Shown here: positions 52,183 through 59,200 of the stretch, in pieces
Position numbering within the stretch: the first letter of the stretch is position 1
Layout: the number at the start of each line of letters is the position of its first letter
DNA from: Bacteroidota bacterium
GTDB taxonomy: Bacteria > Bacteroidota > Bacteroidia > Bacteroidales > FEN-979
DNA: 59,200 nt
Direction: 5' to 3'
Assembly: GCA_026391805.1 (NCBI GenBank)
Contig: JAPLDJ010000008.1
Coordinates: forward strand, 1 to 59,200
Notes under the pieces: model-generated
The model's database searches: none
The model's input: the letters and a program-made list of their open reading frames with translations, nothing else
Told to the model about the DNA's origin: nothing
Made by a program: the position numbers and the translations under genes

Positions 52183-52858
52183 CCTGAGCAGTCATATAAT
52201 CTTCCGGAACACCTATGTCGATAAAATAGCCTTTGGCAGGATATCCATAGATCTTTGCTTCATGATACCACTTTTCAAAGCCGTCATGTTCAATGGAAAA
52301 TATGGGTCCGGGGGCGCTTTTCTTGAAGAAACCGGTATTGATCAGGTAGATCCCCCCGTTGATGTATCCGGAGCCGGAATCCGGATCTTTCTCCGTGTAC
52401 CCGGTCACACGTTTATCAAGACCGATTTTAACCGTTCCGAAACGGGAAGTATCTTCCAGGTAGCGCAAAGCCACTGTCATATCAGCACCTGTATTCTGAT
52501 GAAGGTGCTGCATGGCGTTCAGATCGATCCTGAACATGCTGTCGCCGTTCAGTGCAAACACCATGTCCCCTTCAACCTGGGAAAGTGCATTGAGAATTCC
52601 GCCGCCCGTTCCGAGGGGTTCGTTCTCGGTTGCATACGAAATATGAACCTGCCGGAACCTGTCGTTGAAATAATCCCGGATCATTTCCTGCTTGTATCCC
52701 ACAGAAAGTATAATCCTGTCGATCCCCTGCCCCGTCAGGTAATTCAGAAGGTATTCAAGAAAAGGCTTGTCATTGACCGGCGCCATGCTCTTCGGCACCT
52801 CGCTGACCACCCTTTGAAGCCTTGTACCAAAGCCACCCGCAAGAATAATTGCTTCCAA
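52157..52858 (-). CDS. hddC: HddC-type heptose 1-phosphate nucleotidyltransferase
   Basis: The 233-residue product has the sugar nucleotidyltransferase signature ILAGGFGTRLQRVVSEVPKSMAP with the metal-binding FALNGDSMF and GINGGIYL-type region (SGYINGGIYLINTG). It is probably a guanylyltransferase making GDP-D-glycero-D-manno-heptose; the neighbouring HddA-type kinase favours this over an ADP-heptose route. Gap 6 bp to gmhA. Confidence 0.82.
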   Translation of the reverse strand: MEAIILAGGFGTRLQRVVSEVPKSMAPVNDKPFLEYLLNYLTGQGIDRIILSVGYKQEMIRDYFNDRFRQVHISYATENEPLGTGGGILNALSQVEGDMVFALNGDSMFRIDLNAMQHLHQNTGADMTVALRYLEDTSRFGTVKIGLDKRVTGYTEKDPDSGSGYINGGIYLINTGFFKKSAPGPIFSIEHDGFEKWYHEAKIYGYPAKGYFIDIGVPEDYMTAQDEFKRFDD

Positions 52859-52864
52859 TTTTAT

Positions 52865-53437
52865 TTATTTTGGGAATATTGCAGATTCAACGTATTCGCA
52901 AATGATATGCCCGATCATGATATGGGATTCCTGGATCCGTGGTGTTTCGGCCGATGGAACATTGATCAGAAAATCACACAGGTTCTTCATCAGGCCACCC
53001 GTTTCACCGGTCATCCCCACGGTAATGATCCCCATCTCCCGGGCCGTTTCAAGAGCACGGATAATATTTTTTGAATTCCCCGAGGTTGAAATTGCGATCA
53101 GCACATCTCCCTCCTGCCCCATTCCGCGCAGGATCCGTGAGTAAACTTCATCATAGGAATAGTCGTTGGCCACGGCTGTCATGTAGGATGTATTCACGTG
53201 CAATGCCTCGGAGTACAAAGGTGCCCGGTCGTAATTGAACCGGCCTGAAAATTCTGCAGCGAGGTGCTGTGCATCGGCAGCACTGCCACCGTTTCCGCAG
53301 AAAAGCACCTTGTTTCCGTTGCAGAAGGTCTCGGCACAGGTATCCGCGACATCTTTGATCAGACCGATCAGCCGCTCATCCGACAGAATACGCTGTTTTG
53401 TTGCGATTGATTCACTGATCGCTTCTTTGATTCTCAT
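52865..53437 (-). CDS. gmhA: GmhA, sedoheptulose 7-phosphate isomerase
   Basis: The 190-residue SIS-domain product has FCGNGGSAADAQHLAAEFSGRF (about 46-67), VLIAISTSGNSKNIIRALE and a C-terminal HIICEYVE. It makes D-glycero-D-manno-heptose 7-phosphate, the first step of the pathway. ATG 53437 lies beyond the array at 53473-53500, which separates it from hddA. Confidence 0.92.
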   Translation of the reverse strand: MRIKEAISESIATKQRILSDERLIGLIKDVADTCAETFCNGNKVLFCGNGGSAADAQHLAAEFSGRFNYDRAPLYSEALHVNTSYMTAVANDYSYDEVYSRILRGMGQEGDVLIAISTSGNSKNIIRALETAREMGIITVGMTGETGGLMKNLCDFLINVPSAETPRIQESHIMIGHIICEYVESAIFPK

Positions 53438-53472
53438 TCGTTTGTTGTTTCTGCAAATATACGCTTATTACT

Positions 53473-53500
53473 GAGGTCAGAGGTCGGAGGTCGGAGGTCA
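53473..53500. repeat. Heptanucleotide array (unit GAGGTCN)
   Basis: Four 7-bp units (GAGGTCA, GAGGTCG, GAGGTCG, GAGGTCA) between hddA and gmhA, followed by AATCTGTGT-type repeats at about 53518-53555. Confidence 0.7.
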
Positions 53501-53601
53501 GAAAATAGAGGATAGAATCTGTGACTTAATCTGTGCAATCTGTGTAATCTGTGGTGAAAAAAATAATCGTAAATCAAATCGTCCTGTATCGTTCTTACGT
53601 A

Positions 53602-54624
53602 TCAAATGGTCCAGGCTGATAATCCTTTCGACGTAAACTCATACCGTTTCGCCTGGCCTCCGAACTTGCTGAGGGCTTCGATCACGCCTGAGCGGGCGGT
53701 TCCCGGACAGTAGAAGAACATAAATCCGCCACCGCCGGCGCCGGAGATCTTTCCGCCGGTTGCACCATTCTTTTTTGCTGTTTCATAGATCTCATCGATG
53801 AACGGGTTGGTGATCCCGGAGGCCATGTTCTTCTTGTATTTCCAGCCGAAATCAAGGATCTCCCCAATCTTTGCCAGTTCACCTTTCAGCAGGGCCTCTT
53901 TCATCATCACCGCCTGTTCCTTGAGTTTATGCATCGCTTCGATGGTCTTTTCATTGCGGTCGGTGACATTTTTTGATTGCTGTTCGATGATCACCGAGGA
54001 AAGGCGGCTTGTCTCGGTATGATAAAGGATCAGGTTATGGGCCAGTTCATCAAGGTATTTTTCATGGATCCGTAAAGGATTCACGATCACCTTGTCTTCT
54101 TTTGAAAATTCCATGAAATTGACACCGCCGAACGTGGCTGCATACTGGTCCTGTTTTCCTCCTGCCATATTCAGGTCGACGCGCTCGATCTCGTAGGCCA
54201 GGTGGGCAAGGTCATATTCTCCCAGCGGCAGCCCGAGCCATTCGGCAAACGCACCAAGGATGGCGACTACCAGTGTCGAGGATGTTCCAAGTCCCGAACC
54301 CGGTGGGGCATCCACATAGGTATGAAGTTCAAACGACAGGGGTTTCCGGATAAAATCCTTCACGATGCGGTTATAAATACCCTTCGGGATGTCGAGCTTG
54401 CCATCAATGGGCAAGGCCAATGAGCTGTCGAAAGTATAACGTTCATTTTTGTCAATGGCATTCAGTGTGATCTTCCCGTCATCCGTCGGAACGATGGTAG
54501 CATAGGCGTACATGCTGATCGTGGCGTTCAGGATCGAACCCCCGAAAAGTTCCGAATAGGGTGCGACATCGGTTCCGCCGCCGGCCAGGCCAAGACGGAG
54601 GGGTGCTTTGCTGCGGATTATCAT
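53602..54624 (-). CDS. hddA: HddA-type heptose 7-phosphate kinase (GHMP)
   Basis: The 340-residue GHMP kinase has PLRLGLAGGGTDVAPYSE at the N-terminus, the ATP-binding PPGSGLGTSSTL (about 110-121), and GATGGKISGAGGGGFMFF near the C-terminus. It phosphorylates D-glycero-D-manno-heptose 7-phosphate at C1. It is the first gene of the heptose block, and the HddA type points to a GDP-activated heptose. Confidence 0.9.
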   Translation of the reverse strand: MIIRSKAPLRLGLAGGGTDVAPYSELFGGSILNATISMYAYATIVPTDDGKITLNAIDKNERYTFDSSLALPIDGKLDIPKGIYNRIVKDFIRKPLSFELHTYVDAPPGSGLGTSSTLVVAILGAFAEWLGLPLGEYDLAHLAYEIERVDLNMAGGKQDQYAATFGGVNFMEFSKEDKVIVNPLRIHEKYLDELAHNLILYHTETSRLSSVIIEQQSKNVTDRNEKTIEAMHKLKEQAVMMKEALLKGELAKIGEILDFGWKYKKNMASGITNPFIDEIYETAKKNGATGGKISGAGGGGFMFFYCPGTARSGVIEALSKFGGQAKRYEFTSKGLSAWTI

Positions 54625-54627
54625 ATA

Positions 54628-54648
54628 TTATTCGTTATTCGTTGTTCG
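54628..54648. repeat. Heptanucleotide array (unit TTATTCG)
   Basis: Three 7-bp units (TTATTCG, TTATTCG, TTGTTCG) lie directly before the element at 54654. The same TTCGTTATT text stands right after the element, at the GT4 gene end. Confidence 0.6.
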
Positions 54649-54653
54649 TTTTC

Positions 54654-54887
54654 AGCCCCTTCCCCTCAATCGGGGCTGACCAAAAAGTATTTTTTATTCT
54701 CGCAGAGTTTCGCAGATTAAATCGCACCTGCCTGCCGGCAGGCAGGGAGTTTCGCAGATGACTGATAACGTACAAAATAACTCTGCGTAACTCAGCGAAA
54801 AACCTACCTGCCGGTAGGCAGGCTTTGCGTAACTCTGCGTGACATTTTGTTTTTTATTTTTTAGTCAGCCCCGAAGGGGGTGGGGCT
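54654..54887. mobile_element. MITE-like element with inverted ends
   Basis: A 234-bp non-coding element. The left end (54654-54687, AGCCCC...GGGGCTGACCAAAAAG) and right end (54856-54887, TTTTTAGTCAGCCCC...GGGGCT) are imperfect inverted copies of each other. Inside lie a perfect 20-bp palindrome (54727-54746), a variant of it (54803-54822) and repeats of the TTTCGCAGA/CTCTGCG type. Its right end overlaps the stop codon of the GT4 gene. A partial second copy is at 1-165. No transposase is in view. Confidence 0.55.
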
Positions 54888-56037
54888 AATTCGTTATTTG
54901 ATCAATGGCTTCTGTCATTTTCTTCCATGAATATTTCTGTTTTTCAATAGCTGCATTTGCCGAAAATTCTGATTCCTTATCTTCCTTGTAGAACCTGAGA
55001 ATTGCATCCGCAATCTCCTTCTCTGAAGAGTTAACGACATAACCGACCTTTTCGTGTGGCACAAATTCCGCCAGTCCTCCCACATCGGTGATGATCATGG
55101 GCTTGTTGAAATGATAGGCGATCTGTGTGACACCGCTCTGGGTGGCGCTCTTGTATGGCTGAACGACCAGATCGGCAGCACAGAAATAATCGCCAACGGA
55201 ACTGTCGGGTATGAAATCATTGCTCATGATCACATGTTCCTCCAGTTTCAGCTCATGAAGAAGATCATAATAGGGTTTTGAATCCGTATAGAATTCACCG
55301 GCAACAAGTAGCTTCAACGGAAAAGCCCGTAACCGTTCATCGGCGAATGCTTTCAGAAGAAGATCCAGACCTTTGTAATCCCTGATAAAACCAAAGAACA
55401 GCAGGTAGGAATAGGCAGGATCAAGCTTCAGACGGGCCTTTGCTTCGCTTTTCGATACCGGGTCGCCAAAGTTATCATACAAGGGATGTGGTGAAAAAAG
55501 AGATGGTTTTGGTTTTGATGATTTTTCCTGGACACGTTTTATATCTTCAAGAACCGACCGCGACATTGCAATAAACCCGTCCACCGACTTTACCCAGTAG
55601 CGGACGAACATCGTGTCGCCCGGCCTTTTCTCATGCGGGATAAGGTTATCGACGATGCAGACCACTTTGGTCTTTTTGTTTTTCCTTATGATGCGGCAGA
55701 TGGTGCCGAGGCAGGGCGCCATGAAGGGAATCCAGAACTTGACGACGACCAGGTCGGGTCTGAGTTTGCGGATCTCCCTTCCGGTCCTGATCCAGTTGAA
55801 CGGATTGATGGAATTGATTTTGATTTTGATGGGAATTCCTGCAGGAGCCGGCTCCGATGAGTATTGTGTTTTGCCCGGGAAAAGAAATCCCGGGTACTGC
55901 AAGCTGAAAGTATAGATCACAACTTCGTTGCCCTGGCCGATGTATTCCTTTGCCAGCCGCTCATTGTAGGTTGCGAGCCCGCCCCTGAGAGGGTGGGCCG
56001 AACCGATGATCACCACCTTTCGTCTGTTAAAGTCCAA
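54886..56037 (-). CDS. Family 4 glycosyltransferase
   Basis: The 383-residue GT-B product has IIGSAHPLRGGLATYNERLA at the N-terminus (donor/acceptor Rossmann fold) and FGFIRDYKGLDLLLKAFAD, DLVVQPYKSATQSGVTQIAYHFNKPMI in the C-terminal domain, with the EX7E-type region. It is probably a surface polysaccharide or LPS enzyme; the sugar is unknown. Overlaps the GT2 gene by 11 bp. Confidence 0.88.
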   Translation of the reverse strand: MDFNRRKVVIIGSAHPLRGGLATYNERLAKEYIGQGNEVVIYTFSLQYPGFLFPGKTQYSSEPAPAGIPIKIKINSINPFNWIRTGREIRKLRPDLVVVKFWIPFMAPCLGTICRIIRKNKKTKVVCIVDNLIPHEKRPGDTMFVRYWVKSVDGFIAMSRSVLEDIKRVQEKSSKPKPSLFSPHPLYDNFGDPVSKSEAKARLKLDPAYSYLLFFGFIRDYKGLDLLLKAFADERLRAFPLKLLVAGEFYTDSKPYYDLLHELKLEEHVIMSNDFIPDSSVGDYFCAADLVVQPYKSATQSGVTQIAYHFNKPMIITDVGGLAEFVPHEKVGYVVNSSEKEIADAILRFYKEDKESEFSANAAIEKQKYSWKKMTEAIDQITN

Positions 56038-56965
56038 GCTTTTTTTCTACAAGGTATTGGTTCTTATCCGCTCCGGTGCGTGAGATCATTTCGCCCAGGA
56101 AACCGGCGACAAACAACTGTGTTCCTAGGATCATCGCCAGTAGGCCGAAAAAGAAAAGGGGACGTTCGGTCATCTTGAAGGCCTGCATGAAGAATTTAGC
56201 ATAGGCAAGATATCCTGCGATCACGAAGCCTGCCAGGAACAAAAGAGAACCCCATAAGCCGAAAAAGTGCATCGGCCGCTTCCCGAAGCGTGCTGTGAAA
56301 TTGATTGTCAGCAGGTCGAGGTAGCCTTTTAAAAAGCGGTCGAGGCCGTATTTGGTCTTCCCGTATTTCCGTTTGCGGTGAACGACCACCTTCTCCCCGA
56401 TCTTTTTAAATCCGGCCCACTTTGCGATGACAGGAATGTACCGGTGCATTTCACCGTATACCTCGATGCTTTTGACGACAGAGTTCCGGTAAGCTTTCAG
56501 TCCGCAATTAAAATCATGAAGTTTGATCCCTGACATACGCCGGGTAGTCCAGTTGTAGAATTTCGTCGGGATCGTTTTGGAAATGGGGTCGTACCGCTTC
56601 TTCTTCCATCCTGAAACAAGGTCATATCCTCCTTTCACAATCATCTCGTAGAGTTCCGGTATTTCGTCAGGACTGTCCTGCATGTCGGCATCCATGGTAA
56701 TGACCACATCGCCTTCGGCATTTCCGAACCCTACGTTCAGGGCAGCGGCTTTTCCATAATTCCTGCGGAATTTTATTCCTTTGAAATTATTATTTCGGAC
56801 GGCAAGTTCCTCTATGACCTTCCAGGATCCGTCGTTGCTCCCATCATCCACAAAAAGGACCTCATAAGAATACCCGTTCTCCAGCATGATCCGTTCGATC
56901 CATGCCGCCAGTTCAGGAAGCGATTCTTCTTCGTTCAGGAGAGGTATGACAACAGATATGTTCAT
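56027..56965 (-). CDS. Family 2 glycosyltransferase with C-terminal membrane helices
   Basis: The 312-residue GT-A product has NISVVIPLLNEEESLPELAAW, VLFVDDGSNDGSW, NYGKAAALNVGFGNAEGDVVITMDADMQDSP (split: nucleotide-binding region and DAD metal site) and two C-terminal membrane helices (about 225-285). It resembles dolichol- or undecaprenyl-phosphate sugar transferases (DPM1/ArnC type). ATG 56965 is used because it gives the typical start; ATG 56995 would extend it by 10 residues. Confidence 0.88.
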   Translation of the reverse strand: MNISVVIPLLNEEESLPELAAWIERIMLENGYSYEVLFVDDGSNDGSWKVIEELAVRNNNFKGIKFRRNYGKAAALNVGFGNAEGDVVITMDADMQDSPDEIPELYEMIVKGGYDLVSGWKKKRYDPISKTIPTKFYNWTTRRMSGIKLHDFNCGLKAYRNSVVKSIEVYGEMHRYIPVIAKWAGFKKIGEKVVVHRKRKYGKTKYGLDRFLKGYLDLLTINFTARFGKRPMHFFGLWGSLLFLAGFVIAGYLAYAKFFMQAFKMTERPLFFFGLLAMILGTQLFVAGFLGEMISRTGADKNQYLVEKKLGL

Positions 56966-56975
56966 GTTCCCCGGG

Positions 56976-57512
56976 TTAGATGATAGGTTGTGCATTCGGA
57001 TCTTTCTTCTGGAGGAAGAAAGAAATGATCAGTGCGAATATCGCTGACCAGAACGTCAGTCCCAGGAACCCGCCGATGATAATCCAGGTGGGCGTCATAA
57101 ACCGTTCGGTCCAGGAAATGGCCTGATCTATCTGTTCCTGGCTCATTGAACCGGCTTTGGCTTCCATTTTTTGCCGGGCCATTACCATGATCTCATCGAT
57201 AAGGCCTGTGTTGATATACTTTATATAAAAGTAAGAGAAGATAATGGATACGATCGCAGCAAACAGACCGATCAGGAAGGTGATTTTAAAAGCGCGTCCA
57301 TAGGTCATGAAGCCACCGGGCTGAGCTTTCCTGTATTGCAACGCACCGAGGACCATCCCCCCGATCAGAAGAAGGTACGATAAATACTGAAGTACCTGGT
57401 CCATGTAAAGGTTAGCCACGTACATGATCAGGGTAAATGCGATGAGCGCAATACCTGTGTAGCAACCCCAGGTCAGGGTATGCATGACGGGTGATGTCTG
57501 TTTTTCTTCCAT
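56976..57512 (-). CDS. DUF4199 membrane protein
   Basis: The 178-residue product has four membrane helices (about 14-32, 38-56, 72-97, 140-166), GGFMTYGRAFKITFLIGLFAAIVS, and a charged QKMEAKAGSMSQEQID segment, matching the Bacteroidota-specific DUF4199 family. Function unknown. It precedes the GT2 gene and may share its transcript. Confidence 0.85.
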   Translation of the reverse strand: MEEKQTSPVMHTLTWGCYTGIALIAFTLIMYVANLYMDQVLQYLSYLLLIGGMVLGALQYRKAQPGGFMTYGRAFKITFLIGLFAAIVSIIFSYFYIKYINTGLIDEIMVMARQKMEAKAGSMSQEQIDQAISWTERFMTPTWIIIGGFLGLTFWSAIFALIISFFLQKKDPNAQPII

Positions 57513-57591
57513 ACAGTTTGATTTTAAGTGGTGAACTCATGGCAAACTTACAAAAAAATATGAAGATTTACCGTGATTCCGCCTAAAATTG

Positions 57592-57599
57592 TATCTTTG
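57592..57599 (+). promoter_or_regulatory. -7 element of the SRP RNA gene
   Basis: TATCTTTG, a perfect TAnnTTTG element immediately before the RNA. No good TTG was found at the right distance upstream. Confidence 0.55.
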
Positions 57600-57601
57600 C
57601 A

Positions 57602-57702
57602 GCGGGGTAAGTCTTATACGACCAGCTCCCGTCAAACTCCCCCAGGTTCGGAAGGAAGCAAGGGTAAGATGGTCGAGCGGTGCGATATAAGGGGCTTGCC
57701 CC
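57602..57702 (+). ncRNA. ffs: Signal recognition particle RNA (4.5S-type)
   Basis: About 100 bases. The hallmark asymmetric loop and tetraloop core reads CAGGTTCGGAAGGAAGCAAG, and the ends GGGGTAAG and CTTGCCCC pair over 8 bp with a G-T. A run of six T follows, so transcription probably ends there. It assembles with Ffh protein to target membrane proteins. The ends were set from the terminal pairing. Confidence 0.9.
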
Positions 57703-57752
57703 TTTTTTAATTGGTGAATTGGTGAACTGGTGAGTTGGCTAGTTAATAAATC

Positions 57753-57780
57753 GCGAAAAGCGAAAAGCGAAAAGCGAAAT
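57753..57780. repeat. Heptanucleotide array (unit GCGAAAA)
   Basis: Four 7-bp units (GCGAAAA x3, GCGAAAT), matching part of the array at 43435-43469. Confidence 0.7.
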
Positions 57781-57861
57781 TTATTCCTGGCAAATGATTT
57801 CTGTGATTAATCTGTGAAAATCCGTGTAAATCTGTGGTGAATAAAGAATCCTAAATTCTAA

Positions 57862-58482
57862 ATGTTACTCAAAGTACATCCCGACAATCCCGGTGAACGC
57901 CACCTGAAGATCATCACCGACTGCTTGCACAGCGGGGGATTGGTGATCTATCCTTCGGATACGATCTACGGACTGGGATGTGACATCACACAGATCAAAG
58001 CCGTTGACAAGATTGCCAGGATCAAGGGGATCAAGAGAGAAAAAGCCAATTTCTCCTTCATCTGCCGCGATCTCAGTCACCTTTCTGATTTCACCCGACC
58101 CATTCCCAACCATATTTTCCGCCTGATGAGGAAGGCACTTCCCGGGCCTTTTACCTTTATCTTAAATGCAAACAACAACGTTCCCCATTATTTCCAGAGC
58201 AACAAGAAAACGGTGGGGATCCGCGTACCTGATCACCTTGTTCCGCTGCAGATCGTTGAACGGCTTGGGAATCCCATCATGACCACATCGATCCACGATG
58301 AGGATGAGATCATCGAGTACTCCACCGATCCCGAGCTGATCTACGAAAAATACCGAAACCTTGTTGATATCGTCATCGATTCCGGCCATGGCGGCAACAT
58401 TGCTTCGACGATCGTTGATTGCACGGGCGATGAACCCGTCATCACCCGCGAGGGAAAGGGCGACCTTTCGCTTTACTTGTAG
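57862..58482 (+). CDS. Sua5/YciO/YrdC-family protein, probable threonylcarbamoyladenylate synthase
   Basis: The 206-residue single-domain product has LVIYPSDTIYGLGCDIT, ARIKGIKREKANFSFICRDLS, and GNPIMTTSIHDEDE with STIVDCTGDEPVITREGKG. The ligand residues of the YrdC fold are conserved in type (KxR, STxxD). The longer Sua5 domain is absent; the sequence is nearer the YciO side, so a role in t6A modification of tRNA is likely but not certain. ATG 57862 start; a tRNA gene lies downstream. Confidence 0.88.
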   Translation: MLLKVHPDNPGERHLKIITDCLHSGGLVIYPSDTIYGLGCDITQIKAVDKIARIKGIKREKANFSFICRDLSHLSDFTRPIPNHIFRLMRKALPGPFTFILNANNNVPHYFQSNKKTVGIRVPDHLVPLQIVERLGNPIMTTSIHDEDEIIEYSTDPELIYEKYRNLVDIVIDSGHGGNIASTIVDCTGDEPVITREGKGDLSLYL

Positions 58483-58486
58483 CCAG

Positions 58487-58521
58487 ATACTGGATACTGG
58501 ATGCTGGATGCTGGATGTGTG
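58487..58521. repeat. Heptanucleotide array (units ATACTGG/ATGCTGG)
   Basis: Five 7-bp units (ATACTGG x2, ATGCTGG x2, ATGTGTG) right after the stop codon at 58482. Confidence 0.7.
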
Positions 58522-58559
58522 GGTGTGGGGACCAGCATCAATTATTTTAAATCCTGATG

Positions 58560-58590
58560 TTGGAAAAGTAAAATTTAACCTTTACTTTTG
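58560..58590 (+). promoter_or_regulatory. Promoter of tRNA-Lys
   Basis: TTG (58560-58562), 20-bp spacer, TACTTTTG (58583-58590): a full consensus match 19 bp before the tRNA. Confidence 0.7.
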
Positions 58591-58609
58591 CACCCTCAAA
58601 AAATGGATT

Positions 58610-58682
58610 GATTCGCTAGCTCAGCAGGTAGAGCATCGCCCTTTTAAGGCGGGGGTCCTGGGTTCGAATCCCAGGCGGATCA
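58610..58682 (+). tRNA. tRNA-Lys (anticodon TTT)
   Basis: 73 bases. The acceptor arms GATTCGC and GCGGATC pair over 7 bp (one T-G), the anticodon loop CTTTTAA gives TTT between CGCC and GGCG stems, and GGTTCGAATCC forms the T-loop region. The D-loop has AGCAGGTAGA. CCA is not encoded. Discriminator A at 58682. Confidence 0.95.
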
Positions 58683-58690
58683 CAAGTCAA

Positions 58691-58734
58691 GTGCGAAGTG
58701 TGAAGTGCGAAGTGTGTAATATTTCGAATATTAC
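58691..58734. repeat. Heptanucleotide array followed by a hairpin
   Basis: Four 7-bp units (GTGCGAA, GTGTGAA, GTGCGAA, GTGTGTA; 58691-58718) run into a perfect 8-bp hairpin GTAATATT-TCG-AATATTAC (58716-58734). No T-run follows, so it is not a clear terminator. Confidence 0.6.
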
Positions 58735-58887
58735 AGTTCGCATTTTGCGTTTCAGACGTAATACTGAAGATTTCCAATCTCCTTCCAATTGCATGCGACC
58801 GGTGAAACGGTTAGAAAATCTGTTTAGAATCGAAAAAAATTATAGGAATGGATTTCTGGGCTTTGGAATTTTATCGGGTAGAATGGG

Positions 58888-58958
58888 GGTATAATATGGG
58901 TATTTCATAAAATTTTCGTACCTTTACCGGGTAAATTACAGGTATAATATAGGTATTT
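58888..58958. repeat. 18-bp direct repeat before the fic gene
   Basis: Two copies of GGTATAATAT[GA]GGTATTT at 58888-58905 and 58941-58958, with one mismatch, 53 bp apart (about five helical turns). The second abuts the ATG at 58959. Position suggests a regulatory site for the Fic gene. Confidence 0.5.
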
Positions 58959-59200
58959 ATGTTGGAACAAAAACTGGAATTCGATTTCAAAACAACCCAG
59001 GAAATCATTAAAAGGATCAGTATTATTGATAGTTTCAAATCGACCTGGGCCGGTCTTGAAAAAAAGGAAAACAGGTATTTGAAGGAATTACGCCAAATGG
59101 CTACAATTCAAAGTATCGGATCATCTACCCGTATTGAAGGAGCCACAATGAACGATGAAGAAATTCAATCACTGTTGAAGAATATGAAAATCTCAAAGCT
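58959..59200 (+). CDS. Fic-family protein, N-terminal part (cut by window edge)
   Basis: Partial CDS of at least 80 codons, still open at 59200. It starts MLEQKLEFDFKTTQEIIKRI and contains SIGSSTRIEGATMND, where SSTRIEG matches the (S/T)xxxE(G/N) inhibitory helix of class II Fic proteins. The catalytic HPFx[D/E]GN loop would be further downstream. Such enzymes usually transfer AMP to target proteins. It is unrelated in position to the Doc fragment at 2118. Confidence 0.82.
   Translation, partial: MLEQKLEFDFKTTQEIIKRISIIDSFKSTWAGLEKKENRYLKELRQMATIQSIGSSTRIEGATMNDEEIQSLLKNMKISK

Noticed and set aside
52112-53074. A plus-strand ORF of 320 residues opposite hddC and gmhA
   Set aside because: Both genes on the other strand have full motif sets, so this is a shadow frame.
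58361-58894. A plus-strand ORF of 177 residues
   Set aside because: It runs through the tRNA-Lys gene and spacer arrays and overlaps the Sua5-type gene in another frame.

Overview
The window looks like a chromosomal segment of an uncultured, probably anaerobic Bacteroidota (Bacteroidales-like) bacterium. Supporting signs are a type IX secretion C-terminal sorting domain, DUF4831 and DUF4199 proteins, promoters of the TTG-N18..20-TAnnTTTG type (seen before the DEAD-box gene, tRNA-Lys, the 25.5 kb gene and the ars genes), a short SRP RNA, and Kdo and heptose sugar genes. No rRNA, CRISPR array or transposase gene was seen.

Layout. 0-6.4 kb: a repeat-rich left end, a secreted protein, a small membrane protein, an integron-cassette-like insertion carrying an antitoxin-like gene and a broken Doc/Fic toxin next to a Cdd1-like gene, a START-domain protein, a B12-binding radical SAM enzyme, and a cold-shock protein with a DEAD-box helicase. 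6.6-14.4 kb: a complete kdpFABCDE potassium operon on the minus strand, including a 42-residue KdpF. 14.6-25.3 kb: the most interesting block, all on the minus strand. It holds two ArsR-headed gene sets. The first reads arsR, arsC, a Cys-rich membrane peptide, a CcdA-like carrier, hgcA, hgcB, acr3, so the mercury-methylation pair hgcAB lies inside an arsenic-resistance operon. The second reads arsR, arsE, arsF, arsG, a rhodanese-like protein. A further run follows: HdrA-like N-domain protein, ferredoxin, DGC-lipoyl fusion, two DGC proteins, thioredoxin, lipoprotein, barrel protein. The ArsR2 operator (TTTCGT-N6-ACGAAA) is repeated in front of that run, which ties it to the same regulator.

25.4-35.8 kb: a radical SAM/SPASM enzyme behind a small Gly6-containing protein, a large M28 peptidase, an AsmA-like protein, Rrf2 and Crp/Fnr regulators facing a cysteine dioxygenase, and an M3 peptidase lipoprotein. 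35.9-46.9 kb: two secreted TonB_C-like paralogues, pdxH, a two-cluster Fe-S protein, the three-gene transhydrogenase pntAA-AB-B, rarA, kdsA, a DUF4831 protein and a sodium:solute symporter. 47.1-51.4 kb: a 961-residue T9SS cargo protein and small secreted proteins. 51.6-57.5 kb: the GDP-D-glycero-D-manno-heptose pathway (gmhB, hddC, gmhA, hddA), two glycosyltransferases and a DUF4199 protein. 57.6-59.2 kb: SRP RNA, a Sua5/YciO-type protein, tRNA-Lys(TTT) and the start of a Fic protein cut by the window edge.

At a different scale, many intergenic spacers contain short tandem arrays with a 7-bp period but different unit sequences, and a MITE-like element with inverted ends and a 20-bp GC-rich palindrome occurs at about 54.7 kb and partly at the left edge.
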